Source of the DNA: Acidobacteriota bacterium
Lineage (GTDB): Bacteria; Acidobacteriota; Terriglobia; Terriglobales; Acidobacteriaceae
Length of the DNA: 6,895 nucleotides
Assembly: GCA_019510535.1 (NCBI GenBank)
Contig: JAEKKE010000027.1
Coordinates: 1 to 6,895 of the forward strand
Direction: 5' to 3'
Shown: in pieces, positions 5,859 to 6,895 of the stretch
How the letters are laid out: every line of letters starts with the position of its first letter
Position numbering within the stretch: the first letter of the stretch is position 1
The notes under the pieces: model-generated
What the model was told of the DNA's origin: nothing
Database searches by the model: none
What the model saw: only the letters and a program-made list of their open reading frames with translations
Program-made: the position numbers and the translations under genes

Positions 5859-6895
5859 ATGGCCCGTACGACGAAAGACGCCTCCAGCTCCGCCACCCTC
5901 GCAGCCGATGTGCTGGAGCTCTTCCATCCGGTCACGGCAGCATGGTTCCGTGCCGTCTTTGAAAGTCCGACACCGCCGCAGGTGGAGGGCTGGCCTGCCA
6001 TCGCACGTGGCGAATCCACACTGATCCTTGCGCCGACCGGCACCGGTAAGACATTGACCGCATTCCTTTGGTGCCTGGACAAGCTGATGCTGCGAACAGA
6101 CCCGCTGATGCTGCAGACGCCTGCGGAAAAGCAGGGGCAGGGTGTGAAGGTGCTGTATCTGTCGCCGCTGAAGGCGCTGGCTGTAGACGTCGAGCGCAAT
6201 CTTCGTTCGCCGCTCGCAGGTATCGCCAACCAGGCGCAGCAGATGGAGACGGAGTTCTACGAGCCCGTCATCTCCGTCCGTACCGGCGATACCAGCCAAT
6301 TGGAGCGGGCGCGCTTTCGCCGCCATCCCGGAGACATTCTGATTACGACTCCGGAGTCGCTCTACCTGCTGCTGACCAGCGAGGCGGGGGAGGCACTGCG
6401 AAGCGTCGAAACCGTCATTATCGATGAGATCCATGCCCTCGTTCCCACCAAGCGTGGAGCCCACATGGCGATGTCGCTGGAGCGGCTGGAGGCTCTCTGC
6501 GGGCGCCGGTTACAACGCATCGGGCTGAGTGCGACGCAGCGGCCTCTGGAGGAAGTGGCACGGTTTCTGGGGGGAGCAGAGAGCCGTCCGCCGACGGAGG
6601 AGACGCAATCGCAACCGGGTGCCGAAGAACCCGACGAGGCTGCGGCGGGGATACGCTTCCGGCCAGTAACGATCGTCAATGCCGGGGCACGCAAGCGGCT
6701 CGAGCTGCGGGTCGAAGTGCCGGTCGAGGATATGGCCCGCCTGGGTGAGGTGGAAGACCTTCCCAGCGGTCCGGCATCGCAGGGGCCGAAGCGAACCAGC
6801 ATCTGGCAGTCGATTCATCCACGCCTGCTGGAGATCATCCGTCAGCACGAGTCCACCATTCTATTCGTCAATGCACGACGCATCGCCGAGCGCCT
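5859..6895 (+). CDS. lhr: Lhr-type DEAD/DEAH-box DNA helicase (5' part)
   Basis: 345 complete codons are in the window and the gene continues past the right edge. Lhr proteins are superfamily 2 ATP-dependent 3'-5' DNA helicases linked to DNA repair. Motifs in order: a Q-motif-like segment P-P-Q-x2-GWPAIARG (39-51); Walker A APTGTGKT (58-65); motif Ia SPLKALAVDVERNL (102-115), the Lhr variant of the usual Q-x-N; TTPESLYLLL (163-172); Walker B DEIH (189-192); motif III LSAT (223-226); and at the end the start of RecA domain 2, TILFVNARRIAER (333-345). Residues 240-263 form a Glu/Pro/Gln-rich low-complexity insert. ATG 5859 is the first start after an in-frame TAG at 5847; no clear Shine-Dalgarno precedes it. 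It is divergent from cdd across 86 bp. The large C-terminal part that separates Lhr from Lhr-Core forms lies outside, so the subclass is open. Confidence 0.9.
   Translation, partial: MARTTKDASSSATLAADVLELFHPVTAAWFRAVFESPTPPQVEGWPAIARGESTLILAPTGTGKTLTAFLWCLDKLMLRTDPLMLQTPAEKQGQGVKVLYLSPLKALAVDVERNLRSPLAGIANQAQQMETEFYEPVISVRTGDTSQLERARFRRHPGDILITTPESLYLLLTSEAGEALRSVETVIIDEIHALVPTKRGAHMAMSLERLEALCGRRLQRIGLSATQRPLEEVARFLGGAESRPPTEETQSQPGAEEPDEAAAGIRFRPVTIVNAGARKRLELRVEVPVEDMARLGEVEDLPSGPASQGPKRTSIWQSIHPRLLEIIRQHESTILFVNARRIAER

Noticed and set aside
5769..6464. Minus-strand open frame of 231 codons opposite the helicase
   Set aside because: The plus strand encodes every SF2 helicase motif in order here; the minus frame has no recognisable features.

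Overview
The window looks like chromosomal DNA of an acidobacterium (Terriglobales/Acidobacteriaceae-like). The clues are moderately high GC, the protein flavour, and a short intergenic repeat containing CCTGAGCGAAGCGAAGGA, a type I associate with that group from memory. This placement is an inference.

Layout. Positions 1-166 (+) hold the 3' end of a MOFRL-type glycerate 2-kinase gene. It converges across about 110 bp on a two-gene minus-strand unit (2312 to 277). That unit is a 47-codon ORF with a good ribosome binding site, followed by a 620-aa asparagine-synthetase homologue. The homologue lacks the glutaminase Cys and resembles lasso-peptide macrolactam synthetases. The small ORF carries a lasso-leader-like W-x2-P-x-L spacing with Thr at the expected place, followed by a short Gly/Asp/Ser tail. 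I read the pair as a candidate minimal RiPP locus. No leader-binding protein (B1), protease (B2), transporter or isopeptidase is present, and the housekeeping genes on both sides leave no room for one.

A pyrimidine nucleoside salvage cluster follows on the minus strand, transcribed cdd -> deoA -> nupC (5772 to 2529). NupC imports nucleosides by ion symport, Cdd deaminates (deoxy)cytidine to (deoxy)uridine, and DeoA phosphorolyses the products to base plus (deoxy)ribose-1-phosphate. An approximately 123-bp inverted-repeat element lies between cdd and deoA and includes the cdd stop codon. The deoA leader contains a degenerate copy of the repeat found at 183-211.

Divergent from cdd, an Lhr-type DEAD/DEAH DNA helicase gene starts at 5859 (+) and runs off the right edge. 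No tRNA, rRNA, CRISPR array, transposase or phage gene was seen. No gene-free stretch exceeds 300 bp; the longest is 2313-2528, which holds a strong hairpin and no convincing gene.
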